From a virus, in the IMG/VR virus record IMGVR_UViG_3300050821_008749, positions 1 through 60,309 of that record: 60,309 nucleotides of DNA. One strand, written 5' to 3'. Position 1 is the first letter of the stretch. Each line of letters opens with the position of its first letter. The notes beneath the pieces were generated by a model. It ran no database searches. It worked only from the letters and a program-made list of their open reading frames with translations, and was not told where the DNA came from. Below, piece after piece: positions 40,993 through 48,465 of the stretch. A program made the position numbers and the translations under genes.

Positions 40993-41020
40993 GCGGCCAG
41001 TTTCTACTGGCCGCTTTATC
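40993..41020 (+). terminator. Intrinsic terminator before the DNA polymerase gene
   Basis: Perfect 9-bp stem GCGGCCAGT (40993-41001) with ACTGGCCGC (41006-41014), loop TTCT, then TTTATC. Reduces read-through from the ssDNA-binding gene to the polymerase. Confidence 0.75.
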
Positions 41021-41045
41021 TTCCCCTAAATTCGCTCTTCGTTAA

Positions 41046-43115
41046 ATGGATACGTTAAGCATTGATATTGAAACTTTCAGCTATCAAGATCTTACTAAAT
41101 GCGGAGTAAGTCGATACGTAGAAGATCCAGGTTTCAAAATCCTTATCGTGGCTTTTTCCTGTAATAGTGGCCCCATTAAAGTTTTTCATTTTTGTGATGA
41201 TTTAGATGATTTCTTTAGCTATGAGAATATAGGCTTTCGTAAAGAATTCGAATCGCGATTATTCGATTCTAAAGTTCGAAAAATAGCGTTCAACGCCCCC
41301 TTCGAAATGCCTTGCTTAGCAAAGCAGTATTCCAGGCCCATGCCTGCAGATGAATGGTCTTGCTCTATGGCCCGGGCTGCGCTACACGGACTACCTCTCG
41401 GACTTAATGCTGCTGCCATATCTTTAGATGTGGATGCCCGTAAAGATGCTGCAGGTAATAAATTACTTCAATATTTCTCCATTCCTACTAGCGAGAGGAA
41501 ACGAAACATGCCGTCTACTGATCCTGAGGGCTTCAAAGCCTACATGAAATATTGCGTTCAGGACGTTTATGTAGAGCAACAAATAGCTGCTAAATTAGAT
41601 GCTATCGGCGTAATTATTCCGGCGTCTGAACGATCTTTATGGATCCTGGATAGGGAAATAAACGATCGCGGTGTACCAATCGATGTTGAATTAGCCCAGG
41701 CTGCTGTAAAGATGGATACTAAAGTAAAAGATCGTCTTATGGCCGAGGCTGAACAATTGGGTGTTGCTAATGTACGCAGCCCTAAGCAGGTGAAAGATTG
41801 GCTCAAATTAACAACTGATAGGGATATTCATTCACTCAGCAAGGGTATGTTGGATGAACTGAAACAGCTGTTTCCGAATCAAGCGCATGTCCGCCGTATG
41901 CTGGAGATCCGTAGCCAGACTTCCAAATCGTCCGTCGCTAAATATGAATCCCTTCTCAATTATATATGCTCCGATGGCTGTGCTCACGACATGTTTCAAT
42001 TTGCCGGGGCCAGCCAAACGGGCCGCTGGGCCGGGCGGGGACCTCAACCCCATAATCTCACCAAAAACGTCCTGGGCGTTGACGCTCTCGCAACAGCTAT
42101 TAAAGCCGTAAAAGCTGGAAGAGGGGACATCCTGGAAATGACCTATGGATCAATTCCCTTGGTCCTGAGTCAGCTTTGCAGAACCGCTTTTGCCGCTCCC
42201 AATGGCTATTTATTCGCCCCTTCAGACTACGCTGCTATCGAAGCTCGGGTGTTGGCTTGGCTCGCAGGCGAGGAATGGCGCCTGGAAGTATTCCGGACTC
42301 ACGGAAAGATCTATGAGACCTCTGCATCCATGATGTACGGCATTCCCTTGGAACAAATAACCAAAGGATCTACCTACAGAGTGAAGGGTAAATTATCCGA
42401 GCTTGGATTAGGATACCAGGGGGCCCGAGGCGCCTTGGAACGCATTGCACAAACTGCGCTCACGGAGGCTCTTTTAAAATATGAACTATTAGGTGAGCAT
42501 CCAGTCCGGTTAACTGGCGAAACTCCTATAGAAGCTATAAAACGAGCCTTATACCTGTCCGAAGAGGATCTTATTCAAATACCTCCGGCCTGGCGGGCAG
42601 CATCTCCAGCTATCCCGAGGCTTTGGCGCTGTCTGAATGAATGCGCCATGAAGGTAACCCGGGATCGCGGCGGCATAGCTCGATACAATGGCCTGGAATT
42701 CAGCTTTAGGCAAGGATCGCTCATAATGACTTTGCCGTCGGGTAGAAGCTTATTCTATCATAAAGCTCAAATAGGACAAGGCGACTACGGGGACAATCTG
42801 GTATTTTGGGGCGTTAATCAAAGTAAGAATCGATGGGAAAAATATGAGACGTACGGCGGTTCGTTGACCGAAAATGCAGTACAGGCCATTTCCAGAGATA
42901 TCCTGGCCGATGCTATGCTCACGATGAATGCACAGATACCCGAGTATCCTATCGTCATGCATGTACATGATGAAATAATGCCGCTCGTCCCGGAAAAAGA
43001 AACCGAACGCGCTGGTAAAGAGATAAAACGCATAATGGAAACCCCGCCAAAATGGGCGCCTGGACTTCCGCTCAAAGTAGAAACTTCATTCCTTAAATTT
43101 TATAGAAAAGAATAG
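41046..43115 (+). CDS. Family A DNA polymerase with 3'-5' exonuclease domain
   Basis: 689 residues. Exonuclease: LSIDIETFSYQDL (D/E of motif I), then AFNAPFEMPCL (motif II region). Polymerase: FAPSDYAAIEARVLAWLAGE is motif A, RVKGKLSELGLGYQGARGAL corresponds to the O-helix/motif B region, and VMHVHDEIMPLV is motif C with the catalytic His-Asp-Glu. Replicates the phage genome. Length and arrangement match phage PolA enzymes encoded with DUF2800/DUF2815 genes. Confidence 0.9.
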   Translation: MDTLSIDIETFSYQDLTKCGVSRYVEDPGFKILIVAFSCNSGPIKVFHFCDDLDDFFSYENIGFRKEFESRLFDSKVRKIAFNAPFEMPCLAKQYSRPMPADEWSCSMARAALHGLPLGLNAAAISLDVDARKDAAGNKLLQYFSIPTSERKRNMPSTDPEGFKAYMKYCVQDVYVEQQIAAKLDAIGVIIPASERSLWILDREINDRGVPIDVELAQAAVKMDTKVKDRLMAEAEQLGVANVRSPKQVKDWLKLTTDRDIHSLSKGMLDELKQLFPNQAHVRRMLEIRSQTSKSSVAKYESLLNYICSDGCAHDMFQFAGASQTGRWAGRGPQPHNLTKNVLGVDALATAIKAVKAGRGDILEMTYGSIPLVLSQLCRTAFAAPNGYLFAPSDYAAIEARVLAWLAGEEWRLEVFRTHGKIYETSASMMYGIPLEQITKGSTYRVKGKLSELGLGYQGARGALERIAQTALTEALLKYELLGEHPVRLTGETPIEAIKRALYLSEEDLIQIPPAWRAASPAIPRLWRCLNECAMKVTRDRGGIARYNGLEFSFRQGSLIMTLPSGRSLFYHKAQIGQGDYGDNLVFWGVNQSKNRWEKYETYGGSLTENAVQAISRDILADAMLTMNAQIPEYPIVMHVHDEIMPLVPEKETERAGKEIKRIMETPPKWAPGLPLKVETSFLKFYRKE

Positions 43116-43119
43116 TGTT

Positions 43120-43380
43120 ATGGAAACCGCTAAACTTCCTCCTGTAGTAATCGCTTCTATAGAGTTTCGTAAAACAGACAAAACCGTGGATAAATTAGCT
43201 GCTGAAATGAAGCCGTTCAGCACTGCTGAATATGGTTTTATTAGCGGCGCTGAATGGCAGCGGCAACAAGATGAAGCTTTAATTAAATCAATTAGCGCCG
43301 GTATTGAATCGCTAATAACGGAACTGCAATCTGATATACTCCGACTTAAAGAAGCAATAAATAAAATTAATTATGTCTGA
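43120..43380 (+). CDS. Small helical protein after the polymerase
   Basis: 86 residues, starting 4 nt after the polymerase stop. C-terminal amphipathic helix (SAGIESLITELQSDILRLKE) suggests oligomerisation. Overlaps the next gene by 8 nt. No recognised family. Confidence 0.5.
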   Translation: METAKLPPVVIASIEFRKTDKTVDKLAAEMKPFSTAEYGFISGAEWQRQQDEALIKSISAGIESLITELQSDILRLKEAINKINYV

Positions 43381-44008
43381 ATCTATCGAAGCCTATCCTC
43401 TTAACTGGCCATTAGGATATCCTAGAACCTCATCATGGAATCAATCGAACGGTCCTTTCAAGAAAAAATCCATCGCCGTTTTAAGAGACTCATTGCTCAG
43501 AGAGCTATCGCTCATGGGAGCATCCAATGTAATAATAAGTTCTAACATGGAACTTAGATTAGATGGTCTTCCTAGGTCCAATTTCGATAAAAAAAGTATT
43601 TGGGATAGGGCCATCGCAGTATATTTCATTTGGAATAAAGAACAACGCGTGCTATGTTGCGATTCATATTGCAGCTGGGAAAGTAACTTAATAGCAATTA
43701 CTAAGACGGTAGAAGCACTTAGAGGCCTGGAACGGTGGGGAGTAAGTAAAACCCTGAAAAGGACCTTTCAGGGTTTTACTGAACTTCCTCCAGCGCCGGA
43801 GGCTAAAAAAGCAAGCACTATAAAACCTTGGCGGTCAATTTTAGGATTGCCTTTCAAAAATAATTATACTTGGATCGAAATAAAAGATGCCTGGAGAAAA
43901 AGGAGTTTTGCTACGCATCCTAATAGAGGCGGAACAGCTGAATCATTTCAGGAGGTTCAAAAAGCATATGCGGAAGCAGCTGCAATTGCCGGAATAAAAG
44001 ACTATTGA
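43373..44008 (+). CDS. J-domain-like protein (HPN variant)
   Basis: 211 residues. The C-terminal ~60 residues form a J-domain: WRSILGLPF, then WIEIKDAWRKRSFATHPNRG and AESFQEVQKAYAEA. The key HPD triad is HPN, so stimulation of host DnaK is doubtful. The N-terminal part (AVYFIWNKEQRVLCCDSYCS, EALRGLERWGVSKTLKRTFQ) matches a phage/plasmid J-domain protein family. It may redirect host chaperones or act in replication. Two zinc-finger-only DnaJ-like proteins lie at 3798 and 4101. Confidence 0.75.
   Translation: MSESIEAYPLNWPLGYPRTSSWNQSNGPFKKKSIAVLRDSLLRELSLMGASNVIISSNMELRLDGLPRSNFDKKSIWDRAIAVYFIWNKEQRVLCCDSYCSWESNLIAITKTVEALRGLERWGVSKTLKRTFQGFTELPPAPEAKKASTIKPWRSILGLPFKNNYTWIEIKDAWRKRSFATHPNRGGTAESFQEVQKAYAEAAAIAGIKDY
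43748..43777. other. 12-bp perfect hairpin inside the J-domain gene
   Basis: AAAACCCTGAAA (43748-43759) is the exact complement of TTTCAGGGTTTT (43766-43777), loop AGGACC. The four trailing T bases make it terminator-like in both directions. It lies in the linker between the two domains of the encoded protein. Confidence 0.6.
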
Positions 44009-44009
44009 T

Positions 44010-44480
44010 ATGAACGTAACGGTAAATACGGATGCGTCATTCAATGCTAAGTACAAGCGAGGTACATACGCCTTTTGGATAACTTGTGATGCCGGGAGAC
44101 ACCGACAAAGCGATCAGTTACGCGGTAAAGTAGAAAGTCCTCAGGAAGCTGAATTTAAAGCGATCATAAATGCGTTGGATGCTCTATCTCGGTATAAATT
44201 CGGATTCATGCATTTGATTATTGTAAATACCGATTGTCTTCATGTAATTGAATATATCGCTAAATGCGAACGAAAAGGACAAACAGCGCATCTTCATGAG
44301 CTTTTCGATCTTTATAAATTTTACAAAACGATGATTGCTAAACTACCAGCATCCAAAATAGAATTCAGGCATGTAAAAGCGCATACCAATGCAGAAGATA
44401 AACGCAGCTTTGTAAACGATTGGTGCGATAAAGCTGCTAAAAGAGCCATGGGTGAATTACTCAAATCATTGAAATCTTAA
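44010..44480 (+). CDS. RNase HI-like nuclease
   Basis: 156 residues. Catalytic layout: D8 in VNTDAS, an acidic residue in SPQEAEFKAIINAL (E46/E48), D75 in IIVNTDCLHVI, and an Asp in FVNDWCDKAAKRA, the normal four acidic residues. Lacks the basic protrusion of long RNases HI. Removes RNA primers or R-loops in phage replication. Placed in the replication operon 1 nt after the J-domain gene. Confidence 0.8.
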   Translation: MNVTVNTDASFNAKYKRGTYAFWITCDAGRHRQSDQLRGKVESPQEAEFKAIINALDALSRYKFGFMHLIIVNTDCLHVIEYIAKCERKGQTAHLHELFDLYKFYKTMIAKLPASKIEFRHVKAHTNAEDKRSFVNDWCDKAAKRAMGELLKSLKS

Positions 44481-44493
44481 AACCACAAATATC

Positions 44494-45588
44494 ATGACAC
44501 TACTCGAACAACTTCGTAAAGCAAACATCGCTCGTTGTGAGCAAGCTTTTGGGCATAAAATAGAATCCTGGTCTCCCGAACAGTGGACAAACGCTTTAGC
44601 TGGTGAAGTCGGCGAACTTTGTAATTGCGTTAAAAAAAAGTATGGAAGAAATGAACTGCTAGATATACGCCAATTAGCTGATGAAGTAGGCGATATCCTT
44701 ACTTATCTGGATATTTTCTGCACCCGGGTCGGTATAAGCTTACCTGATGCGACCATCGATAAATTCAATGAAGTAAGCAGAAAAAAGAACGTAAACATTC
44801 ACCTTTTTCGCGAAGATCCTAATCCTGTAGTTGATGATACACCTGAAATGGTTTATGTCATAAAACGTAAACCTTATTCAAATACGCTTATTCTCATGAA
44901 GGCTACAAAAGCTTGGTGCAGTCGAACTAGTAATCAATATTGGGATTCAATAGAGGAAGCTTCTGAAGTGCTAGTTCAGCGTGCAATAGAAAGGGAAGTC
45001 GCCGCTAATTTACGAACAAACATGCATGCAGCGCATAATAATGAGAAACAGCAAGACGCTGCTGAGGCTATTAAGCGCACCTTGGAAAATATTTCGGCAG
45101 ATGGCGCCGCCAAGTCTGGAGTAATCAATGTCAATATTGACACACTTCAGAAAATCGAAACTGTTTCTGTAGAAGACATTCAAAAGATGATTAATAAAAG
45201 CATCATCGGTCTTTTGAAGGGACTGGTTGTAAATGATAACCAAGTCTTCGATAAGCGAAATGATGGCTTGGATATAGCTGAAATGGTAGCCAGCAACTTA
45301 AAATCTTCTCTCCTTTGCTATCTTGAAATGGCTGCGTACGCTGAAGATAGCCGGCCGGGATATCCTCGCGTAGACGTAGAAGGTGAAAAAGTTGAATGGG
45401 ATTTACCGCACTCAAAAGAGATCCTAAAAAGAATTCGTTTTGAAATAGCATCAGCTTTCAATTATGCGGCATATTTATATGCTGCTACAAACGGTAAAGA
45501 AGATGTGGCGGGGTTAATGGCTATGGTTGCCAGAGAACTGCATAAAAATAAAGATTTTAAAATGAATACTGAACAGTCCAAGGCATGA
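44494..45588 (+). CDS. MazG-like NTP pyrophosphohydrolase with long C-terminal extension
   Basis: 364 residues. Residues ~15-95 are a MazG-like domain: WTNALAGEVGELCNCVKKKY (first E..E metal motif) and LADEVGDILTYLDIFCTRVG (second E..D motif). Such enzymes hydrolyse non-canonical NTPs or lower (p)ppGpp. The remaining ~270 residues carry no motif I recognise (NINVNIDTLQKIETVSVEDI, EEASEVLVQRAIEREVAANL) and make this far longer than usual phage MazG proteins, so this looks like a fusion. Confidence 0.7.
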   Translation: MTLLEQLRKANIARCEQAFGHKIESWSPEQWTNALAGEVGELCNCVKKKYGRNELLDIRQLADEVGDILTYLDIFCTRVGISLPDATIDKFNEVSRKKNVNIHLFREDPNPVVDDTPEMVYVIKRKPYSNTLILMKATKAWCSRTSNQYWDSIEEASEVLVQRAIEREVAANLRTNMHAAHNNEKQQDAAEAIKRTLENISADGAAKSGVINVNIDTLQKIETVSVEDIQKMINKSIIGLLKGLVVNDNQVFDKRNDGLDIAEMVASNLKSSLLCYLEMAAYAEDSRPGYPRVDVEGEKVEWDLPHSKEILKRIRFEIASAFNYAAYLYAATNGKEDVAGLMAMVARELHKNKDFKMNTEQSKA

Positions 45589-46517
45589 TCCATGCTAACT
45601 TATTCAGCGGTATCGGCGGATGGGAAATAGCCGCCGATGCCATGGGCTGGGAAACTGTATTTCAATGCGAGAAAGAACCCTTTTGTCAACGAATACTAAA
45701 ATATTACTGGCCTAATGCTTACCTTTTCGATAACGTGGAAACTGCCGATTTTACGCCGTATGCTGGAAAAGTGGATTGCCTCACAATGTCGCCCCCTTGT
45801 CAGCCCTTCAGCCATGCAGGACATCGGGCCGGGACAGAAGATCCCCGCCACTTGTGGCCCCATGGTTTTAGAGCAGTTCGGGAAATCAAGCCCAGGTGGG
45901 TCGTTTTCGAGAACGTTCGCGGCTTTGCTAGTTGGTCAGAAGGATTGGTATTCGAGCAGGTGTGTGCTGACCTGGAAGGTGAAAGCTATGAAGTCGTCCC
46001 GTTCATACTTCCTGCTGCAGGTGTCAACGCCCCGCATAGACGGGATAGGGTCTTCATTATTGCCTACTCCAAAAGCCAACGACTCGGAAAAGAGGGGGCA
46101 GATGTCGTTGCATCCGAGCAATGGGATACCAGGATTGGCGATAAACGCTATGTTACCCACTCCGGCGGCGAGGGATTGGCGCAGTATGGAAGCCTCAGAA
46201 ATGACATTGAACAGGAACAGCCGTCCGTTGAGCGAGGTGATAGGCAATCTCCTATCGACGCCGAACGCTCGGGACTTCCGAGGATCGACCGGGTTGGAAA
46301 ATCAGTCAGACCTAAACCGGGATCTTGGGATCCGTGGCCGACAGTTGAGTCCCTATTTTGTCCTGGAGATGATGGGCTTTCCTCCCGATTGGACGGAATT
46401 ACCATTTCTAAATGGCGAAACGAATCTATCAAAGGGGCAGGAAATGCCGTAGTTCCTCAAGTCATTTTGCAAATATTTAAAACTATAGAAGCTTATGACA
46501 AAAAGACCAATTACTAA
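45585..46517 (+). CDS. DNA (cytosine-5) methyltransferase
   Basis: 310 residues, starting in the ATGA overlap. All C5-MTase landmarks are in this frame: NLFSGIGGWE (motif I), CLTMSPPCQPFSHAG (catalytic Cys, motif IV), VFENVRGF (motif VI), APHRRDRVF (motif VIII), and IKGAGNAVVPQVILQIF (motif X). The target-recognition region between VIII and X is Ser/Gly/Asp-rich and unusually low in structure. It methylates phage DNA, probably to evade host restriction; no cognate endonuclease is nearby. A long ORF overlaps it in the +1 frame. Confidence 0.85.
   Translation: MIHANLFSGIGGWEIAADAMGWETVFQCEKEPFCQRILKYYWPNAYLFDNVETADFTPYAGKVDCLTMSPPCQPFSHAGHRAGTEDPRHLWPHGFRAVREIKPRWVVFENVRGFASWSEGLVFEQVCADLEGESYEVVPFILPAAGVNAPHRRDRVFIIAYSKSQRLGKEGADVVASEQWDTRIGDKRYVTHSGGEGLAQYGSLRNDIEQEQPSVERGDRQSPIDAERSGLPRIDRVGKSVRPKPGSWDPWPTVESLFCPGDDGLSSRLDGITISKWRNESIKGAGNAVVPQVILQIFKTIEAYDKKTNY
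45715..46452 (+). CDS. Overlapping +1-frame ORF inside the methyltransferase gene
   Basis: 245 residues, fully inside the C5-MTase gene on the same strand. It carries three repeats of an LPTP motif (LLPTPKANDSEKRG, LLPTPAARDWRS, LLSTPNARDFRG) and ends QLSPYFVLEMMGFPPDWTEL, a sequence type I recall from phage cytosine-methyltransferase-associated proteins. An accidental overlap of 738 nt with such motifs is unlikely, though compositional coupling to the other frame cannot be excluded. Start codon and translation unknown. Confidence 0.4.
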   Translation: MLTFSITWKLPILRRMLEKWIASQCRPLVSPSAMQDIGPGQKIPATCGPMVLEQFGKSSPGGSFSRTFAALLVGQKDWYSSRCVLTWKVKAMKSSRSYFLLQVSTPRIDGIGSSLLPTPKANDSEKRGQMSLHPSNGIPGLAINAMLPTPAARDWRSMEASEMTLNRNSRPLSEVIGNLLSTPNARDFRGSTGLENQSDLNRDLGIRGRQLSPYFVLEMMGFPPDWTELPFLNGETNLSKGQEMP

Positions 46518-46779
46518 AAGACAGCTTGCTATCCTAGCGTATCTGCGTCAAAAAAATGGGATTGTAGCATATCCATGGCGTACACCTACTGAAATAGGGC
46601 TTCATCTAGGCTTTTCCTATACAACCGCCACTACTAAGGCCTGCACATCGCTTAGGCGCTTATTAGAACTTGGATACGTAAGAAGAAAAGAATTCTATCC
46701 ACAGTATCAATTAACTCCCCGGGGCGAAGTGTTACTAGGTCCTGAAAAAGCTATTATCGATGGATCCGCAAACGCTTAA
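46495..46779 (+). CDS. Winged-helix (MarR-like) DNA-binding protein
   Basis: 94 residues: TKRQLAILAYLRQKNGIVAY, then EIGLHLGFSYTTATTKACTS and LELGYVRRKEFYPQYQLTPR form helix-turn-helix plus wing. Overlaps the MTase 3' end and the next winged-helix gene. Probably a transcription factor of the replication stage. Confidence 0.65.
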   Translation: MTKRPITKRQLAILAYLRQKNGIVAYPWRTPTEIGLHLGFSYTTATTKACTSLRRLLELGYVRRKEFYPQYQLTPRGEVLLGPEKAIIDGSANA

Positions 46780-47014
46780 AGTCCTTAAAGTATTTGCCTT
46801 ATCGCCTGGCGAATATCTTACGTCAACTCAGGTGGGCGTCGTTATCGGCCATCCATATCCGATAGCCGGCGTTCGAGTATCCGGCGACATAAGCCGTCTA
46901 TGCGATCTTAGATATCTTGAGCGTGCCCATGGTCGATCTTGCTGGTATAAAGTAACTGATGCGGGTATCCGAAAAGCTGAGCAGGAATGGCAAACTGGCA
47001 GCAAAAATACTTGA
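46760..47014 (+). CDS. Second winged-helix DNA-binding protein
   Basis: 84 residues: TLKVLKVFALSPGEYLTSTQ, VSGDISRLCDLRYLERAHGR and SCWYKVTDAGIRKAE fit the same winged-helix outline as the preceding gene, which it overlaps by 20 nt. Sequence identity is low, so divergence is old or the similarity is by fold only. Confidence 0.65.
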   Translation: MDPQTLKVLKVFALSPGEYLTSTQVGVVIGHPYPIAGVRVSGDISRLCDLRYLERAHGRSCWYKVTDAGIRKAEQEWQTGSKNT

Positions 47015-47033
47015 CACTGCCAAATCATTTGTG

Positions 47034-47062
47034 TACTTTCATTCCCCTGCCCTACTTTCTCT
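47034..47062 (+). promoter_or_regulatory. Possible weak promoter
   Basis: The 72-nt gap before 47087 contains a CATTTGTGTACTTTCATT stretch. TACTTTC differs from TAnnTTTG, so this is weak. Listed because the gap separates the winged-helix genes from the nucleotide-metabolism gene. Confidence 0.25.
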
Positions 47063-47086
47063 TATTAGCCTACAAAAAACTACAAT

Positions 47087-47446
47087 ATGATTATTGCTTA
47101 CATTGCGCACCCTATAGCTCCGCATGAGGGTGTTACTACGCGTGACAATCTCATTGCCATCAAGGATATTGTACGGCAGGTCAACCTTAAATACCCTGAT
47201 GTCATCCCCTTTGTTCCTTATTATGCGGATTGCATAGCTTTAGACGAAAATATCATATCCGAACGTGAACGAGGTTTACGTAACGATGAGGAGTTTTTCC
47301 GCCGTCGTGTAATGGACCAGCTATGGGTATACGGACCCCGGGTGAGTATCGGCATGCAGCATGAGATAATTACAGCCGTTAAATTTAATATTCCCGTTTT
47401 CTGTATGAATCCGGATATTGTTCACGAAGTAAAGACATTTTTATGA
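47087..47446 (+). CDS. Nucleoside 2-deoxyribosyltransferase-like protein (DUF4406-like)
   Basis: 119 residues. IIAYIAHPIAPHEGVTTRDN is the nucleotide-binding start of this fold (the YxxHP pattern). VIPFVPYYADCIALDE and ERERGLRNDEEFFRRRVMDQ follow, and SIGMQHEIITAV carries the conserved catalytic-region Glu. Family members exchange bases on deoxynucleosides or act in nucleotide salvage. Here it would supply or alter the phage DNA precursor pool. Confidence 0.7.
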   Translation: MIIAYIAHPIAPHEGVTTRDNLIAIKDIVRQVNLKYPDVIPFVPYYADCIALDENIISERERGLRNDEEFFRRRVMDQLWVYGPRVSIGMQHEIITAVKFNIPVFCMNPDIVHEVKTFL

Positions 47447-47694
47447 TTGTATATGTGATTAAAAATTGGGAAACTTCAGGTATTCGACCTATGGATGCTA
47501 CGAGATCCCATAATTGGCATAAACTTTATATAACTAGCCATAGTAGATATTTTTTAGGCTCAGAATGCTTCTTAACTGAAGGGGAAGCTAAAGCGGCTAT
47601 CCGAAAAAAGCGTGCAGTTAAGATAAATTATTTAGAAAAGAAACTAGCTGCCATGAAGCAAGACCACGAACAGGACGTTTTTGAACCTCGTTAA
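47443..47694 (+). CDS. Small protein paralogous to the N-terminus of the 54090 product
   Basis: 83 residues. VYVIKNWETSGI, GSECFLTEGEAKAAIRKKRA and INYLEKKLAAMKQD align with VYITRYWEKRGI, ENECFTLRRAAVAECERKRK and LKFLKEKLAKIQK of the later gene. Basic coiled-coil C-terminus. Overlaps the previous stop. Unknown function. Confidence 0.6.
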   Translation: MIVYVIKNWETSGIRPMDATRSHNWHKLYITSHSRYFLGSECFLTEGEAKAAIRKKRAVKINYLEKKLAAMKQDHEQDVFEPR

Positions 47695-47712
47695 TAAAAA
47701 AGCTTCTGATAC

Positions 47713-48462
47713 ATGATCGGATTAGGAATACACTTGGGAAATTGTTTACAGTTGCTTAAAGAGGTGACAACTGAATCTATTGATATGGTTTTTATGGATC
47801 TTCCATATGGATGCACTGCCGCTGATTGGGATACTCAAATGAACCTGCGTGTATTATGGCCGCTTCTATGGAGTGCAGTAAAACCTAAAGGAATTATTGT
47901 TGCAACTGCTCAAATGCCATTTGCTGCAATACTAGCGGGAAGTCAAATACACAATCTTAGGTACGATTTAATTTGGTATAAGACACTTGCAACCGGTCAT
48001 TTACAAGCTAATATAAAACCTATGCGCGCTCATGAATCTATACTTATATTCTATAGACAAAAAGGAACCTACAATCCTCAAAAAACATCAGGGCATTCAT
48101 TAAGCCACGGCGCAACATCAAATATTAAAGAATCTTCTGTATTGTATCGAAAGCAAAAAACTACTGTCTATGTACCATCAACAGAAAGGTACCCTACTTC
48201 TGTATTACAATTTAAGAAAGATACTCAGCTAAGTAAACTGCATCCGACTCAAAAACCAGTAGCCCTATTAGAATACCTAATTAAAACATACTCAAATGAA
48301 GGTGACATTATTCTAGATCCTACAAGCGGATCAGGAACCACCGCGATAGCTGCATATAATACGAATCGAAAATCGATATGCATCGAAAAAGATTCTGCTA
48401 TGTATCAAAAATCAATAGCTCGATTAGCCGATCATATTTTTACTCCTGACAAAAGCGTCTAA
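47713..48462 (+). CDS. DNA adenine-N6 or cytosine-N4 methyltransferase (beta class)
   Basis: 249 residues. VFMDLPYGCTAADWDTQMNL gives the catalytic DLPY motif IV near the N-terminus, and LDPTSGSGTTAIAAY the AdoMet-binding motif I near the C-terminus, the order of beta-class enzymes. HPTQKPVALLEYLIKTYSN is the conserved segment before it. Second methyltransferase of this genome. AT-rich codon use compared with the primase gene next door suggests separate acquisition. Confidence 0.85.
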   Translation: MIGLGIHLGNCLQLLKEVTTESIDMVFMDLPYGCTAADWDTQMNLRVLWPLLWSAVKPKGIIVATAQMPFAAILAGSQIHNLRYDLIWYKTLATGHLQANIKPMRAHESILIFYRQKGTYNPQKTSGHSLSHGATSNIKESSVLYRKQKTTVYVPSTERYPTSVLQFKKDTQLSKLHPTQKPVALLEYLIKTYSNEGDIILDPTSGSGTTAIAAYNTNRKSICIEKDSAMYQKSIARLADHIFTPDKSV

Positions 48463-48465
48463 TAC

